Source: Candidatus Neomicrothrix sp. UBA4542 (GTDB lineage: Bacteria > Actinomycetota > Acidimicrobiia > Acidimicrobiales > Poriferisodalaceae). Taken from it: a stretch of 35,779 nt of DNA. The DNA is taken from contig DGLO01000144.1 in assembly GCA_002388005.1 (NCBI GenBank), forward strand, positions 6,404 to 42,182. The letters run 5' to 3'. The notes under the pieces were generated by a model, which was given only the letters and a program-made list of their open reading frames with translations, had not been told where the DNA came from and made no database searches. Of this stretch, positions 7,791 to 16,501 are shown piece after piece; position 1 is the stretch's first letter; each line of letters opens with the position of its first letter. The translations under genes and the position numbers were made by a program.

Positions 7791-9074
7791 TCAAACTGCA
7801 GCGACGCGTGGTTCCTTCCCAGTCACGACTTCTCGAAACGGGACTCCCTTGTCGGCCTCGGGCTCCTTGGGTAGTCCCAAGATTCGTTCCCCGATGATGT
7901 TGCGCTGTATCTGATCCGTGCCGCCGCCGATTGAGGTGAAGAACGCGTTGAGCATCGCGTAAGTGGCATCTCCCGCTTCTGCAGATGATCCCGCTGCGAG
8001 CATGCTTTCGGGACCAAGAATTTGTGCTTGCAAACTGCCCGCGAAATGAAGCATTCGCGACATTGCAAGTTTGCCGAGCGAAACAATTGGGGTAGTAGTT
8101 CCTTGTTCGATTGCTGCTTTAGCGCGTCTGTTGTTCCATTCATTGAGGGTGCGCCAGGCATATAAGCGCATGAGATCCTGTCGAATGGTCAACTCTTCGG
8201 AGCGGCCGCGCTCACGGGCAAGTTCAAGTAACACCAAATCAGGGATAGGTGCAGGCGCTTCACTTGTCGCATCGCGAACCGGTCCGTGACCTGAATTATT
8301 TCGGCTTCGTTGCTGGCTGGCACCCATGGCTGCGCGTTCATAGGCCAACGCCGAGGTAAGCACCCACCAGCCGCCGTTGAGTTCTCCGAGCATGTTCGCC
8401 GCCGGAACTCGAGCGTCCGTCATGAATACTTCATTAAAGCGGGCGTCGCCAGTGGCTTGGCGTAGCGGCCGCACTTCAACCCCTGGTTGTTTCATTGGGA
8501 AAAAGAAAAATGAGATGCCGCGGTGTTTAGGTTGATCTAAGTCGGTTCTCGTGATCAGAAGCGCGTAGTCCGCGTGCCGGCCTCCGGAGGTCCAAACCTT
8601 TTGTCCGTTGATAATCCATTCTTCGCCGTCACGAACCGCCGAAGTGCGAATCGCGGCCAAGTCCGACCCCGCGCCTGGCTCGCTATAGAGAAGACACATC
8701 GATATGTCTCCTAACAGCAAGTCGCGAAGGATCTCGGCTTTAAGGTCGTCGCTAGCGTGTGACACGATTGTTGCGGCCCACAAATTAACAACATCTTGGC
8801 CCCAACCTTGGGGCCCGTCACCTCCAAATACTGGGTCTGCCTGTTCAGCATCACCAGAACCGGCATCAGCTTGACGCGCAGCCCGGAAAACTGTGTCGGT
8901 CGCTCGGGCGGCTTCGGGGTCAAGGCCGCGACCGAACCATTTCTTAGGCCAACTGGGCGCCGCCCAGCCAGAATCAACAAGCTTCTCCAACCACACCCGC
9001 TTATCGGCAGTGACCGGATTATCTTTGATCCACTCTTGGGCGTCATTTACAGCTTCAGCAGCTGTGGTGTTCAT
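7791..9074 (-). CDS. Acyl-CoA dehydrogenase
   Basis: A 427-residue FAD-dependent acyl-CoA dehydrogenase. YSEPGAGSDLAAI (130-142) and KVWTSGGRHADYALLITRT mark the flavin and substrate site, GISFFFFPMKQPGVEVRPLR the middle beta domain, and GGGTDQIQRNIIGERILGLP the C-terminal helix. As in the first dehydrogenase of this window, Gly stands where the Glu of YEGT lies in medium-chain enzymes. A Gly/Asp-rich stretch near residues 70-95 looks like an insertion in the N-terminal helical domain. The start ATG at 9074 overlaps the stop of the SRPBCC gene as ATGA. It could partner with the 749-1963 protein, as FadE pairs do, but the two genes are in different operons. The substrate is not determinable. 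Confidence 0.92.
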   Translation of the reverse strand: MNTTAAEAVNDAQEWIKDNPVTADKRVWLEKLVDSGWAAPSWPKKWFGRGLDPEAARATDTVFRAARQADAGSGDAEQADPVFGGDGPQGWGQDVVNLWAATIVSHASDDLKAEILRDLLLGDISMCLLYSEPGAGSDLAAIRTSAVRDGEEWIINGQKVWTSGGRHADYALLITRTDLDQPKHRGISFFFFPMKQPGVEVRPLRQATGDARFNEVFMTDARVPAANMLGELNGGWWVLTSALAYERAAMGASQQRSRNNSGHGPVRDATSEAPAPIPDLVLLELARERGRSEELTIRQDLMRLYAWRTLNEWNNRRAKAAIEQGTTTPIVSLGKLAMSRMLHFAGSLQAQILGPESMLAAGSSAEAGDATYAMLNAFFTSIGGGTDQIQRNIIGERILGLPKEPEADKGVPFREVVTGKEPRVAAV

Positions 9075-9532
9075 CCTTCAGCGCTTGCTTTAATACCAGC
9101 GAGAGTTGCTTCGATGGCCCCTTGGACTGTCGCCTTTCGCCCAGCAAGCTGCTCTTCGGTCATCTTTCGAAGGGTAGGTGGGAGCTCCATAACATCCCAA
9201 ACTTCGGTCACTCGCGTTCCCGCTTCCTGTGCTTCTAAACGGTAGGTCCATCTCACGTAGGGACCACCATCGGGGTCGGCGACGAATTCGAAACAGGTAC
9301 CAGGGTCGGCAACAGTGATCTCGACCGGAACCTCCCATTCGAAGGTGTTGATTCGGTTTTTCCCAAGGAAGCGAGAGCCGACGATGCCAGGTGCTCCGCT
9401 GATCCACTCGCCGCCGACGTTCTCTGTGCTCCACTCACCCATACGACCAAGGTCGCTGATAAGTTCGTAAATATCGGAGGCATCCGCGTCAATGTCCTGA
9501 GAAATTTCTAAATGCATGTCGTGAACTGTCAT
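9071..9532 (-). CDS. SRPBCC-family (START-like) protein
   Basis: A 153-residue protein of the SRPBCC/polyketide cyclase-like superfamily, a helix-grip fold with a deep hydrophobic cavity. It opens with LEISQDIDADASDIYELISDLGRMGEWS, the usual first strand and helices, has GSRFLGKNRIN and WEVPVEITVADPGTCFEFVAD in the sheet, WTYRLEAQEAGTRVTEVWDV toward the end, and a long C-terminal helix. Members bind or transform hydrophobic ligands, and no catalytic motif is evident. It is translationally coupled to the acyl-CoA dehydrogenase downstream and follows the phosphotransferase gene by 9 bases, so it is part of the same lipid-related operon. A start at the second Met (MHLEIS) is possible. Confidence 0.85.
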   Translation of the reverse strand: MTVHDMHLEISQDIDADASDIYELISDLGRMGEWSTENVGGEWISGAPGIVGSRFLGKNRINTFEWEVPVEITVADPGTCFEFVADPDGGPYVRWTYRLEAQEAGTRVTEVWDVMELPPTLRKMTEEQLAGRKATVQGAIEATLAGIKASAEG

Positions 9533-9541
9533 GTGGCAAAG

Positions 9542-10963
9542 CTACCCGGCTTGCGAGGATCGTGTCGCAAATTGAAATCCCGAATACTTCGGTTGATCGA
9601 TGGCCACTTGATTGACCACGGTTTCACGCAAGTACTCGTGAAGGTCAACCCGATCGATCTCCATCGAACCGTCGCGCAGAGCGCTCACCAACTTCCAGCG
9701 AAGCTCATGAAGAGTGCCCGTCACCTCAAGCAACGTTTCTAAGCGAACATGTTCCCTCTCCTGAAGGAGGGGCCCTATCGCCATCTCGCGCTGAACAATG
9801 TCCAGGCTGTTGCCCGCCACTCGGGCCAAGAAGTTAGTCCGTCCCGACGTTTCATTCATCACCTCGCCATGCAAAAAATCTCGGACGCTCACCAGTAGCT
9901 CATCAATGCGCGGCATGTCCGCTGGACCACTGAGTCGTTGAGGCTCAACAAGTTCTACCGGCCCAGGTATCAAGAGATTGACACAATCGACTTGACACTC
10001 AGATGAACGGCGGCCGATTGCAGGCCTCTCAACAGTCGCGTCTGGACCTACTCGATATTGATCGGCCATTCCTAGGCACCCAATCGCCCACCAAAACGAT
10101 CCGAATACCTCCCAGTATTGAACGCGAGCCCGATCTACGGTTTCGCCACTTTCAGCTTCGTATCCGGCGATGAGGTCGTCCAGTTCGCCGAATCCTCCAA
10201 CAGCCAGATCGCGCCGACCAAATCGCCACGAATTTGTGCAAATCCACCCAAGATCTCTCATGGGATCACCAATATGCGCCGTCTCCCAATCGAGCACCGC
10301 GCTCAAACCCAGTCGCGAATCGACCATCAAGTTGCCGTTACGAAAATCATTATGAACAAGGCGATAGTTATCTAAATCAGGAAGGTTCTCCGCCAACCAA
10401 CGTCCCGTGAAATCAATCATTGGTTGCGCTGTATCCCATTCCTTATACCTGTCCCAGGTTTGATCCAAACATGCGGCGGGGTCCAAGACAGGGAGATGGT
10501 TCTTCAATCCGGAGTCCTGGAGGTCTATCGCATGAATCTTGGCGAGTTCACGTCCACACTGTTCTGCAAGTCCGTCCCGAATATCGTCCAGTTTTGGCGA
10601 ACGAACTATTCGCGCTCCCAACGTTTCGCCGTCCATCCATTCCATAATGAAACCAACACCCACCCGATCCTGCTCTTCTAAGACATAGTGGACTTCGGGT
10701 TCTGGCACTCCGCTCGCCCGGGCTGTGCGCATCAAGAGCGCCTCGGTCGCAAGCCCGATTGCGCTCACTGAGTCACGATCGACACCGCCGGCACCTCTGC
10801 GCATGCAATAGGTTGCTTCGCCTTGAGTGGTCTCGACGACCAGCTGGTAGGTCTCCATGCTCGCCCCGCCGGAAAGGCGTTCCACCCTGAGCAGATCGAC
10901 ACAACCGCTAATTTCTCTAACAAGTACCTCCCGTAACGCGCCGAAGAAGTCTGGCTGCGTCAC
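9542..10963 (-). CDS. APH-family phosphotransferase fused to a DUF6285 domain
   Basis: A 473-residue protein. Residues 1 to about 330 are an aminoglycoside-phosphotransferase-like kinase fold of the type found in ACAD10/11: a nucleotide-binding lobe with SGGASMETYQL, the catalytic loop H204-N-D206-F-R-N-G-N211, and the metal-binding VLDWETAHIGDP with Asp225. From about 350 to 465 a helical domain (RIDELLVSVRDFLHGEV, FLARVAGNSLDIVQREMAIG, LREtV-like end) resembles DUF6285, usually a separate small gene next to such kinases. In this family the kinase is thought to phosphorylate hydroxyacyl-CoA before dehydrogenation, which fits the nearby acyl-CoA dehydrogenase. The start is GTG at 10963, 6 bases after PhyH. 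The domain names are from memory of patterns. Confidence 0.86.
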   Translation of the reverse strand: MTQPDFFGALREVLVREISGCVDLLRVERLSGGASMETYQLVVETTQGEATYCMRRGAGGVDRDSVSAIGLATEALLMRTARASGVPEPEVHYVLEEQDRVGVGFIMEWMDGETLGARIVRSPKLDDIRDGLAEQCGRELAKIHAIDLQDSGLKNHLPVLDPAACLDQTWDRYKEWDTAQPMIDFTGRWLAENLPDLDNYRLVHNDFRNGNLMVDSRLGLSAVLDWETAHIGDPMRDLGWICTNSWRFGRRDLAVGGFGELDDLIAGYEAESGETVDRARVQYWEVFGSFWWAIGCLGMADQYRVGPDATVERPAIGRRSSECQVDCVNLLIPGPVELVEPQRLSGPADMPRIDELLVSVRDFLHGEVMNETSGRTNFLARVAGNSLDIVQREMAIGPLLQEREHVRLETLLEVTGTLHELRWKLVSALRDGSMEIDRVDLHEYLRETVVNQVAIDQPKYSGFQFATRSSQAG

Positions 10964-10969
10964 GCTGGC

Positions 10970-11857
10970 TCAGATGTCTTGTTGCTGGGAACCAAAGATT
11001 GTTGGTGCCCCGCCTCTAGACCAATCAGGCGCCCCTACAACTTCGCGTCCTTGCACGACGATTCGTTGGCTTGATTGGCCGCCGATCACAGTCCCGCTTA
11101 ACGCGCCGGTTACCCCGTTCGCACCAATATGGGCAACAGGATAGGAATCAACTCGTGAATACGTTTGTAGGAGAAGCGGCCGCGGCCGCGTTGAGTTGTT
11201 GGGGGCGGATCCGTGCACGGTGCAGCAGTTATGGACCGTCACCGACCCCGCTGAACCGCTGAGCCAAACCACCTTCGACAAATCAAGGCTCTCCGCATCG
11301 GAGTCGCTCAGAGCACCGTTCCAGAGGCCGCCCGACTCATATTGGTCATAAAGACGGCCGACATGACTCCCAGGCAACACACCCATTGGGCCCATTTCAT
11401 CGTCCACATCGGCCAAATAGACGCCAATCGTTAACGGACTGAAGTCAGTATGGGGCCAAAACTGAATGTCTTGGTGCCACTTGACTTCCTCACCGCCGTC
11501 GGACCATTTGAAATTGAGTTTTGAATGGTGGTACCTAACAGGACCTCCAAGCAAGTCACATGCCAGCTTTGCGACCGGGCCTTCCAGACTGAACCGTCGG
11601 AAGGTTTCATGTTGATCGACAGGGGAGTTCAGCCTTCGGATTCGTGGTGCGTCGGCCGTGTGACCAGGTTCCAAGTCAAGAATTTTTCCCGAAGCTGACA
11701 GTTCGCGGCTTAACTCCACGAATTCGGCCGACGCCTTTGACAAAGCATCGAGCGTGGCCAAATCAACAAACGCCTCAAGATGCAAGTATCCGCCACGTTC
11801 GTAGCTTTCCCGCTGCGCGGAAGTGATGGTCTGATCACCTACATCGACGTCAACCAT
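10970..11857 (-). CDS. Phytanoyl-CoA dioxygenase (PhyH) family protein
   Basis: A 295-residue Fe(II)/2-oxoglutarate-dependent dioxygenase fold. The iron-binding facial triad is visible: WHQDIQFWP with His128 and Asp130, and a distal His215 in VHNCCTVHGSAPNNSTRPR, where Arg224 would hold 2-oxoglutarate. MGPMGVLPGSHVGRLYDQY is the family loop between them. PhyH enzymes hydroxylate acyl-CoAs, such as phytanoyl-CoA at C2, or small metabolites such as ectoine. It is the first gene of the minus-strand run 11857-4673, and its ATG is preceded by CGGGAC. Only 66 bases separate it from the divergent amidohydrolase, so the promoters must overlap or be shared. The substrate is unknown; a branched acyl-CoA would suit the neighbours. 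Confidence 0.88.
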   Translation of the reverse strand: MVDVDVGDQTITSAQRESYERGGYLHLEAFVDLATLDALSKASAEFVELSRELSASGKILDLEPGHTADAPRIRRLNSPVDQHETFRRFSLEGPVAKLACDLLGGPVRYHHSKLNFKWSDGGEEVKWHQDIQFWPHTDFSPLTIGVYLADVDDEMGPMGVLPGSHVGRLYDQYESGGLWNGALSDSDAESLDLSKVVWLSGSAGSVTVHNCCTVHGSAPNNSTRPRPLLLQTYSRVDSYPVAHIGANGVTGALSGTVIGGQSSQRIVVQGREVVGAPDWSRGGAPTIFGSQQQDI

Positions 11858-11923
11858 GTCCCGATGCTACCTCTCGGCTCGAAGTTGCGCCCCAAAGGAA
11901 CGATGTGGTCATAGGGTGGCACC

Positions 11924-13222
11924 ATGTCCCATCCCATAGTGATCGCCGGGGGTACGGTCGTCGATCAGTTATCTGAACGACAGGTGGATCTGCTCGTCGT
12001 AGATGGGAGCATCGCTAGCAGCGGCGAACCCGGCTCCTTTGACGGAAAGGGGGAACGGATCGACGCGTCCGATGCATTCGTGATGCCCGGTCTAGTGGAT
12101 ATTCAAGTTCACTTCCGAACACCAGGTGGCGAGGAAAGCGAAGACATCAGCTCCGGAGCAGCTGGAGCGGCACTCGGAGGAGTCACCGCTTGCGTAATGA
12201 TGCCAAACACTGTGCCTACGATCGACAATGTGGGAATGGTGTCAGAGGTGCTTTCCTTATCCCGCGGAGCGCCCTGCGACATTCGTACCTCCGCCGCGAT
12301 CACCGTTGCACAGGCCGGAGAGCAACTGGTGGACTTTCAAGCTCTCCACAGCGCGGGTGTGCGCGTCTTTACTGACGACGGCCGCGTGGTCGATGACGCA
12401 AACCTCATGGAAGCAGCCCTGCGAGAGTCCGTGACTTTGCCGGGGGTAGTCATCAGTCAACATGCCGAACACTCCGAGATGGTGTCGGGAGGCGTGATGA
12501 ATGCTGGAATCGTTGCAGAACGGTTGGGTCTTCCAGGCCGGCCCCGAGAAGCCGAGGCGATAATCGTAGAACGCGATATAGCGCTCGCAGCCAAAACCGG
12601 AGGCCGTTATCACGTGCTCCACATGTCCACTTCACTGGCAACCGAGCAGGTCAGAAGGGCGAAGCGTGCTGGACTGCGAGTCACCGCCGAAGTAACCCCA
12701 CAGCACCTCGTTCTGACTGAAGAAGACGTTGAGCGGCTCGGCTCTTCCGGCAAAATGAACCCGCCCTTGCGTCTAGCCGAGGATGTCGCCGCGCTGCGCT
12801 CCGGGCTGCTTGACGGGACCGTTGATGCCGTCGCAACAGACCACGCACCCCATCATCCAGAATTAAAGAACGTCGGATTACTAGACGCGCCGCCTGGAAT
12901 GCTTGGCGTCGAAACAATGGCGTCGGTCGTTTGGACCGAACTCGTTAATTCGGGCTTAATGTCCAGGCAGCAGTTTGTGGCCGTCGCCTCTTCGGAACCA
13001 GCTCGAATCGCCAACATCCCCGAGCATGGATTACCTCTCACTCCCGGGAACCCAGCGAACGTGGTGGTCTTCGATGGGAACCAAGAATGGACCGTCCACG
13101 GTTCGGGTTTGCAGAGCAAGAGCAACAACACGCCATGGGAAGGTCAGCGCTTCGTGGGTCGCGTCAGGCATACCGTGTGTCACGGAACTCTCGTAGTTCA
13201 CCACGGCGAATTGATGGAGTAG
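11924..13222 (+). CDS. Dihydroorotase-like cyclic amidohydrolase
   Basis: A 432-residue class I dihydroorotase/allantoinase-type amidohydrolase. Landmarks: GLVDIQVHFRTPG (60s), FTDDGRVV with Asp151/Asp152 (bridging position), SQHAEHSE with His180, HMSTS with His233, GKMNPPLR (about 276-283) for substrate binding and ATDHAPH with catalytic Asp306. The first metal His of the HxH pair is Gln61 (codon CAA), and the following Glu of REPG is Thr. No pyrB, carA or carB gene is nearby, so a role in pyrimidine synthesis is not supported by context. It may hydrolyse another cyclic ureide or amide. The ATG at 11924 follows AGGGTGGCACC. The Gln61 change makes activity uncertain. Confidence 0.87.
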   Translation: MSHPIVIAGGTVVDQLSERQVDLLVVDGSIASSGEPGSFDGKGERIDASDAFVMPGLVDIQVHFRTPGGEESEDISSGAAGAALGGVTACVMMPNTVPTIDNVGMVSEVLSLSRGAPCDIRTSAAITVAQAGEQLVDFQALHSAGVRVFTDDGRVVDDANLMEAALRESVTLPGVVISQHAEHSEMVSGGVMNAGIVAERLGLPGRPREAEAIIVERDIALAAKTGGRYHVLHMSTSLATEQVRRAKRAGLRVTAEVTPQHLVLTEEDVERLGSSGKMNPPLRLAEDVAALRSGLLDGTVDAVATDHAPHHPELKNVGLLDAPPGMLGVETMASVVWTELVNSGLMSRQQFVAVASSEPARIANIPEHGLPLTPGNPANVVVFDGNQEWTVHGSGLQSKSNNTPWEGQRFVGRVRHTVCHGTLVVHHGELME

Positions 13223-13343
13223 AGACAAGCCAGTTTCGCCAAACCGACCAAACGTTTGCCCAACGAGGACACTCCATCTATCGTCGGCGGCTCCGGAGCA
13301 TCATTAGGGGGCCACACGTTCTTGGCTCATAAAGGACCAGAAA

Positions 13344-14180
13344 ATGCCATTCACTTTCGCCAACGTGGACAGCCGAGCGTCGCTCGTCAGTAACAGCGAC
13401 TTCTACGATCTGAACCGAATCACTCAAGATGCAATTAGCGCCGACCCGATGGAGGCTTTAGCTGACATCGATGCCCTCCAGCAGGTCAGCGCCTCCTTAG
13501 CCGACTACCAAGCCGACGGATCCATCTCCGATGCCAAACTCGGAGCCCCAGCGCCTCGGCCCCGAAATTCGTTTGGAGTGGGTCTTAACTATAAAGATCA
13601 CGCCGAGGAGTCAAATATGGAACTACCTGAGTCGCCCGTGGTGTTCTCTAAGTTTCCATCATGCATCGCCGGGCCATTTGACGATGTGGAACTGCGTGCT
13701 ACCCGCGGCGACTACGAAGCTGAGCTAGTGGTCGTGATAGGGCGAATTACTCGCGATGTCTCGAAAGACGACGCCTGGTCGCATGTCGCTGGTCTGACCG
13801 CTGGCCAAGACATATCTGATCGAAAGCTGCAACTGGGAGCCCGCCCGCCCCAGTTCGGCCTCGGCAAGTCCCGAGATACTTACGGACCGACAGGGCCGCT
13901 CCTGGTTTCTGCGGACTCATTTGCAAATCCCGACGATTTGCACCTGACCTGCGAAATCAACGGCGACCCTCGCCAAGACGCGAAAACAAGCGATCTGATT
14001 TTCGATGTTCCCTATCTGGTGAGTTACCTTTCCGAGGTGATGACACTCGTACCCGGTGATCTCATCTTTACCGGGACGCCGTCGGGAGTTGGGATGCCGG
14101 ATAGGCGTTTCCTAGTTCCGGGTGATGTGATCACCACCACGATCGATGGCATCGGTGCCATGATCAATATTTGCCGATGA
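13344..14180 (+). CDS. Fumarylacetoacetate hydrolase (FAH) family protein
   Basis: A 278-residue FAH-family protein. The conserved core begins at FGVGLNYKDHAEESN, followed by VFSKFPSCIAGPFDDVEL, the metal-ligand region DYEAELVVVIGRITRDV, TAGQDISDRKLQ and FGLGKSRDTYGPTGPLLVSAD, and ends with GDLIFTGTPSGVGM and the GDVITTTIDGIG turn. Members hydrolyse or decarboxylate beta-diketo or acylpyruvate compounds with Mg or Mn, often at the end of aromatic or sugar-acid pathways. The ATG at 13344 has AAAGGACCAGAAA before it. It follows the amidohydrolase by 121 bases on the same strand and is convergent with the CoA transferase. The exact substrate is not evident. Confidence 0.9.
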   Translation: MPFTFANVDSRASLVSNSDFYDLNRITQDAISADPMEALADIDALQQVSASLADYQADGSISDAKLGAPAPRPRNSFGVGLNYKDHAEESNMELPESPVVFSKFPSCIAGPFDDVELRATRGDYEAELVVVIGRITRDVSKDDAWSHVAGLTAGQDISDRKLQLGARPPQFGLGKSRDTYGPTGPLLVSADSFANPDDLHLTCEINGDPRQDAKTSDLIFDVPYLVSYLSEVMTLVPGDLIFTGTPSGVGMPDRRFLVPGDVITTTIDGIGAMINICR

Positions 14181-14261
14181 GGGTTTCCGCTTAAACCGCA
14201 CGAGCTTCAGAAGAAAAATTTGAAACCGCTCACTCAACCGCTTTGGGTAATCCAACAGACC

Positions 14262-15452
14262 TCACCAAGCGCCTCTTTGCCTCAAGCCTTCTAGCTCGTC
14301 CCAGTCGTAGCCGGCCTCAACCAAAACAATTTCAGTCTCTTGGCCGAGCTCGGGGACATCGGTACCAAAGCGCGTGGGAGTATCCGACATCTGGATCGGG
14401 CAGCCAACAAATTTGGTGTTGCCCCAATCAGGATGATCGAATTCGGCGATGTAGCCGTTTGCGTAGGACTGCGGATCCGCTGCGACCTGATCGTGAGAGC
14501 GAACGGGTGCGAAACGTTGCGCTTCTGCCTCCAGCCGGACCGCCCATTCATCGGTGGTTCGCTGAGCGAAGATGGGCAGAAATTCTTCGCGCATCTCGGC
14601 GGCTATTTCTTTCGTTGTGAAGTACGTATTGAAACGCGGGTGATCGACCCAGTCGGGTCTTTCGATAGCCCGGCACATTCCCTCCCACAGGTGTTCGGGA
14701 CAACCCGCCATAGCGATCGCCCCATCAGACGTAGGGAACACGCCGTATAGCGCGTGTACCAGGGGATGGCCGCCGTTGGATTTACCTGCCAGTTCACCAG
14801 TGAGGAAATAGTGGGTGTACTCGGTTGCCTGCATCCAGATTTGTCCACCGAGCAAACTGACGTCAACGCGTTGCCCTCGGCCCGTCTTTTCGCGGGCGAA
14901 CAGTGCAGCCAAAATCCCAGTCTGTAGATTTTGAGATCCGCAATGGTCAGCTAAGAGCGAAGCAACAGTGGTGACCGCTTCTCCGTCGTTACCTATTCCC
15001 GCAACTACGCCGCCGTAGGCTTCGCCGGCGATGTCTGCACCTTCGCGAAGAGCATCCGGGCCCGTCGGACCCAGAAAACTTCCGGCAGCCCAAATTATTC
15101 GCGGGTTCACCGCGGCTAAATCCTCATACCCAAGCCCCCATTCGTCAAGAGTGCCTGGTTGAAAATTCGACAAAACTACGTCCGAGGTCTCCACAAGTCT
15201 CAAAAAGGCTTCCTGCCCGCCATCGCTGCGCAAATCCAAAGCGACCGAACGCTTCCCTCGATTGTTTGCGATGAAGAACGAGGAGGTCCCTACTTCGGGG
15301 ATTATGCCCACGTGACGGCCCATATCTCCGATTTCGGGAAGTTCAACCTTAATTACCTCAGCTCCCAGATCGTGCAACATCGCGGCCGCTTGTGGGCCTT
15401 GAACCAACGTGGACAAATCCAGGACTCGTATACCGTCGAGTGCTCCACCCAT
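14262..15452 (-). CDS. Class III CoA transferase (CaiB/BaiF family)
   Basis: A 396-residue formyl-CoA/carnitine-type CoA transferase. It begins with LDGIRVLDLSTLVQGPQAAAMLHDLGAEVIKVE, the family's CoA-binding N-terminus, has RGKRSVALDLRSDGGQEAF and DVVLSNFQPGTLDEWGLGYE, and carries the catalytic Asp in REGADIAGEAYGG (family position equivalent to Asp169 of formyl-CoA transferase). The C-terminal half has TTDEWAVRLEAEAQRFAPV and FGTDVPELGQETE. Such enzymes move CoA between carboxylic acids and activate substrates for the beta-oxidation-type genes nearby. It is monocistronic between two convergent or divergent neighbours. The acyl substrate is not predictable. Confidence 0.92.
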   Translation of the reverse strand: MGGALDGIRVLDLSTLVQGPQAAAMLHDLGAEVIKVELPEIGDMGRHVGIIPEVGTSSFFIANNRGKRSVALDLRSDGGQEAFLRLVETSDVVLSNFQPGTLDEWGLGYEDLAAVNPRIIWAAGSFLGPTGPDALREGADIAGEAYGGVVAGIGNDGEAVTTVASLLADHCGSQNLQTGILAALFAREKTGRGQRVDVSLLGGQIWMQATEYTHYFLTGELAGKSNGGHPLVHALYGVFPTSDGAIAMAGCPEHLWEGMCRAIERPDWVDHPRFNTYFTTKEIAAEMREEFLPIFAQRTTDEWAVRLEAEAQRFAPVRSHDQVAADPQSYANGYIAEFDHPDWGNTKFVGCPIQMSDTPTRFGTDVPELGQETEIVLVEAGYDWDELEGLRQRGAW

Positions 15453-15538
15453 TTCAACCTCTTATCCAATTGGACTTCTATCTGGCTTAGCGTCCATGCT
15501 TCGCCAGTTTGTGTCACCGTAGTCAACGAGGGACCCAC

Positions 15539-16480
15539 ATGAAACAAGATGCCTTCGAAACCGAATCAGAAACTTTACTCCTCGTGAATCCTGCAGCGAA
15601 TCGAGGGCGCGCTGGTCGAGTCGGTGAACGCGTACGGGTGTTATTAAAGGACTACGGCATTCCCACCAGGTCTGTGTTATCCGAAAGTGTCGATGGCGCT
15701 CGCGAGATACTCAAAGAGGCTGTCGGCCGCCACTCGCGCGTGATCGCTGTTGGAGGTGATGGCCTAGTGCATCACACCATCCAAGAAATTGCGGGGACTT
15801 CGATCGTTCTGGGCATCGTGCCCGCGGGAACGGGAAACGATTTCGCCACCGCAATCCAGCTTCCGACGGCAATCGACGAAGCTACCGATGTCGCCCTCGG
15901 TGATCCCACCTCTGTAGACGTATTGAAAATGCTTGACTCTTTGCAACAAGTTCGCTTTGGTGCCACGATCGCTACCGCAGGATTTTCCGCAGCAGTCAAC
16001 ATTCGAGCTGAGCGACTTCGATGGCCCCGGGGATCGAGCAAATACACCGTGGCGACTCTTATGGAATTGTCGCGCTTACCTCGATATCGAGTCGAAATGA
16101 CGATCGACGGACGAGAGGTTGAACGAACATGTTTGTTGATCGCGATTGCAAACACGCCTTTTTTTGGGGGAGGAATGAAAATTGCCCCCGAAGCAAGCGC
16201 TTCCTCCGGTTCAATGGAAGTCGTCCTCATCCATGACACTTCTGCCTTCACTCTGTTGCGTGTTTTACCCAAAACTTTCTCCGGGTCCCACGTATCACAT
16301 CCCGCCGTCGAAATACTTCGCGGGCGAGAGATCCAACTGGAAATGAGTCCTCTACACGCGGCTGATTCTTGTGAATTGCGCGCCGACGGAGAATCTGCCG
16401 GTTCGCTACCTCAAACCATTACTGTGGTGCCCGGAGGATTGCAGATTGCCAGCGCGACAATTGCAGATAACTCGAATTAG
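15539..16480 (+). CDS. Diacylglycerol kinase-family lipid kinase
   Basis: A 313-residue protein with the DAGK catalytic fold: LLVNPAANRGRAGR at the N-terminus, VIAVGGDGLVHHTIQEI (GGDG nucleotide motif) and LGIVPAGTGNDFATAI, all hallmarks of YegS/DgkB-type soluble lipid kinases, then FFGGGMKIAPEASASSGSMEVVLI in the C-terminal beta domain. The frame is open upstream to 15509, but ATG 15539 (MKQDAFETE) follows GAGGGACCCAC, a better start. It probably phosphorylates diacylglycerol or a related lipid in phospholipid turnover. A small membrane protein gene follows after 21 bases on the same strand and may be co-transcribed. Confidence 0.9.
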   Translation: MKQDAFETESETLLLVNPAANRGRAGRVGERVRVLLKDYGIPTRSVLSESVDGAREILKEAVGRHSRVIAVGGDGLVHHTIQEIAGTSIVLGIVPAGTGNDFATAIQLPTAIDEATDVALGDPTSVDVLKMLDSLQQVRFGATIATAGFSAAVNIRAERLRWPRGSSKYTVATLMELSRLPRYRVEMTIDGREVERTCLLIAIANTPFFGGGMKIAPEASASSGSMEVVLIHDTSAFTLLRVLPKTFSGSHVSHPAVEILRGREIQLEMSPLHAADSCELRADGESAGSLPQTITVVPGGLQIASATIADNSN

Positions 16481-16501
16481 CCTGCGAGATCTAAGCCACC
16501 G

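Noticed and set aside
11924..13222. Calling the amidohydrolase PyrC of pyrimidine synthesis
   Set aside because: The first metal His is Gln and no pyrB, carA, carB or pyrD gene is next to it.
14182..14197. Hairpin GGTTT-CCGCTT-AAACC as terminator between the FAH and CoA transferase genes
   Set aside because: The stem is only 5 bp and no T run follows; too weak to call.
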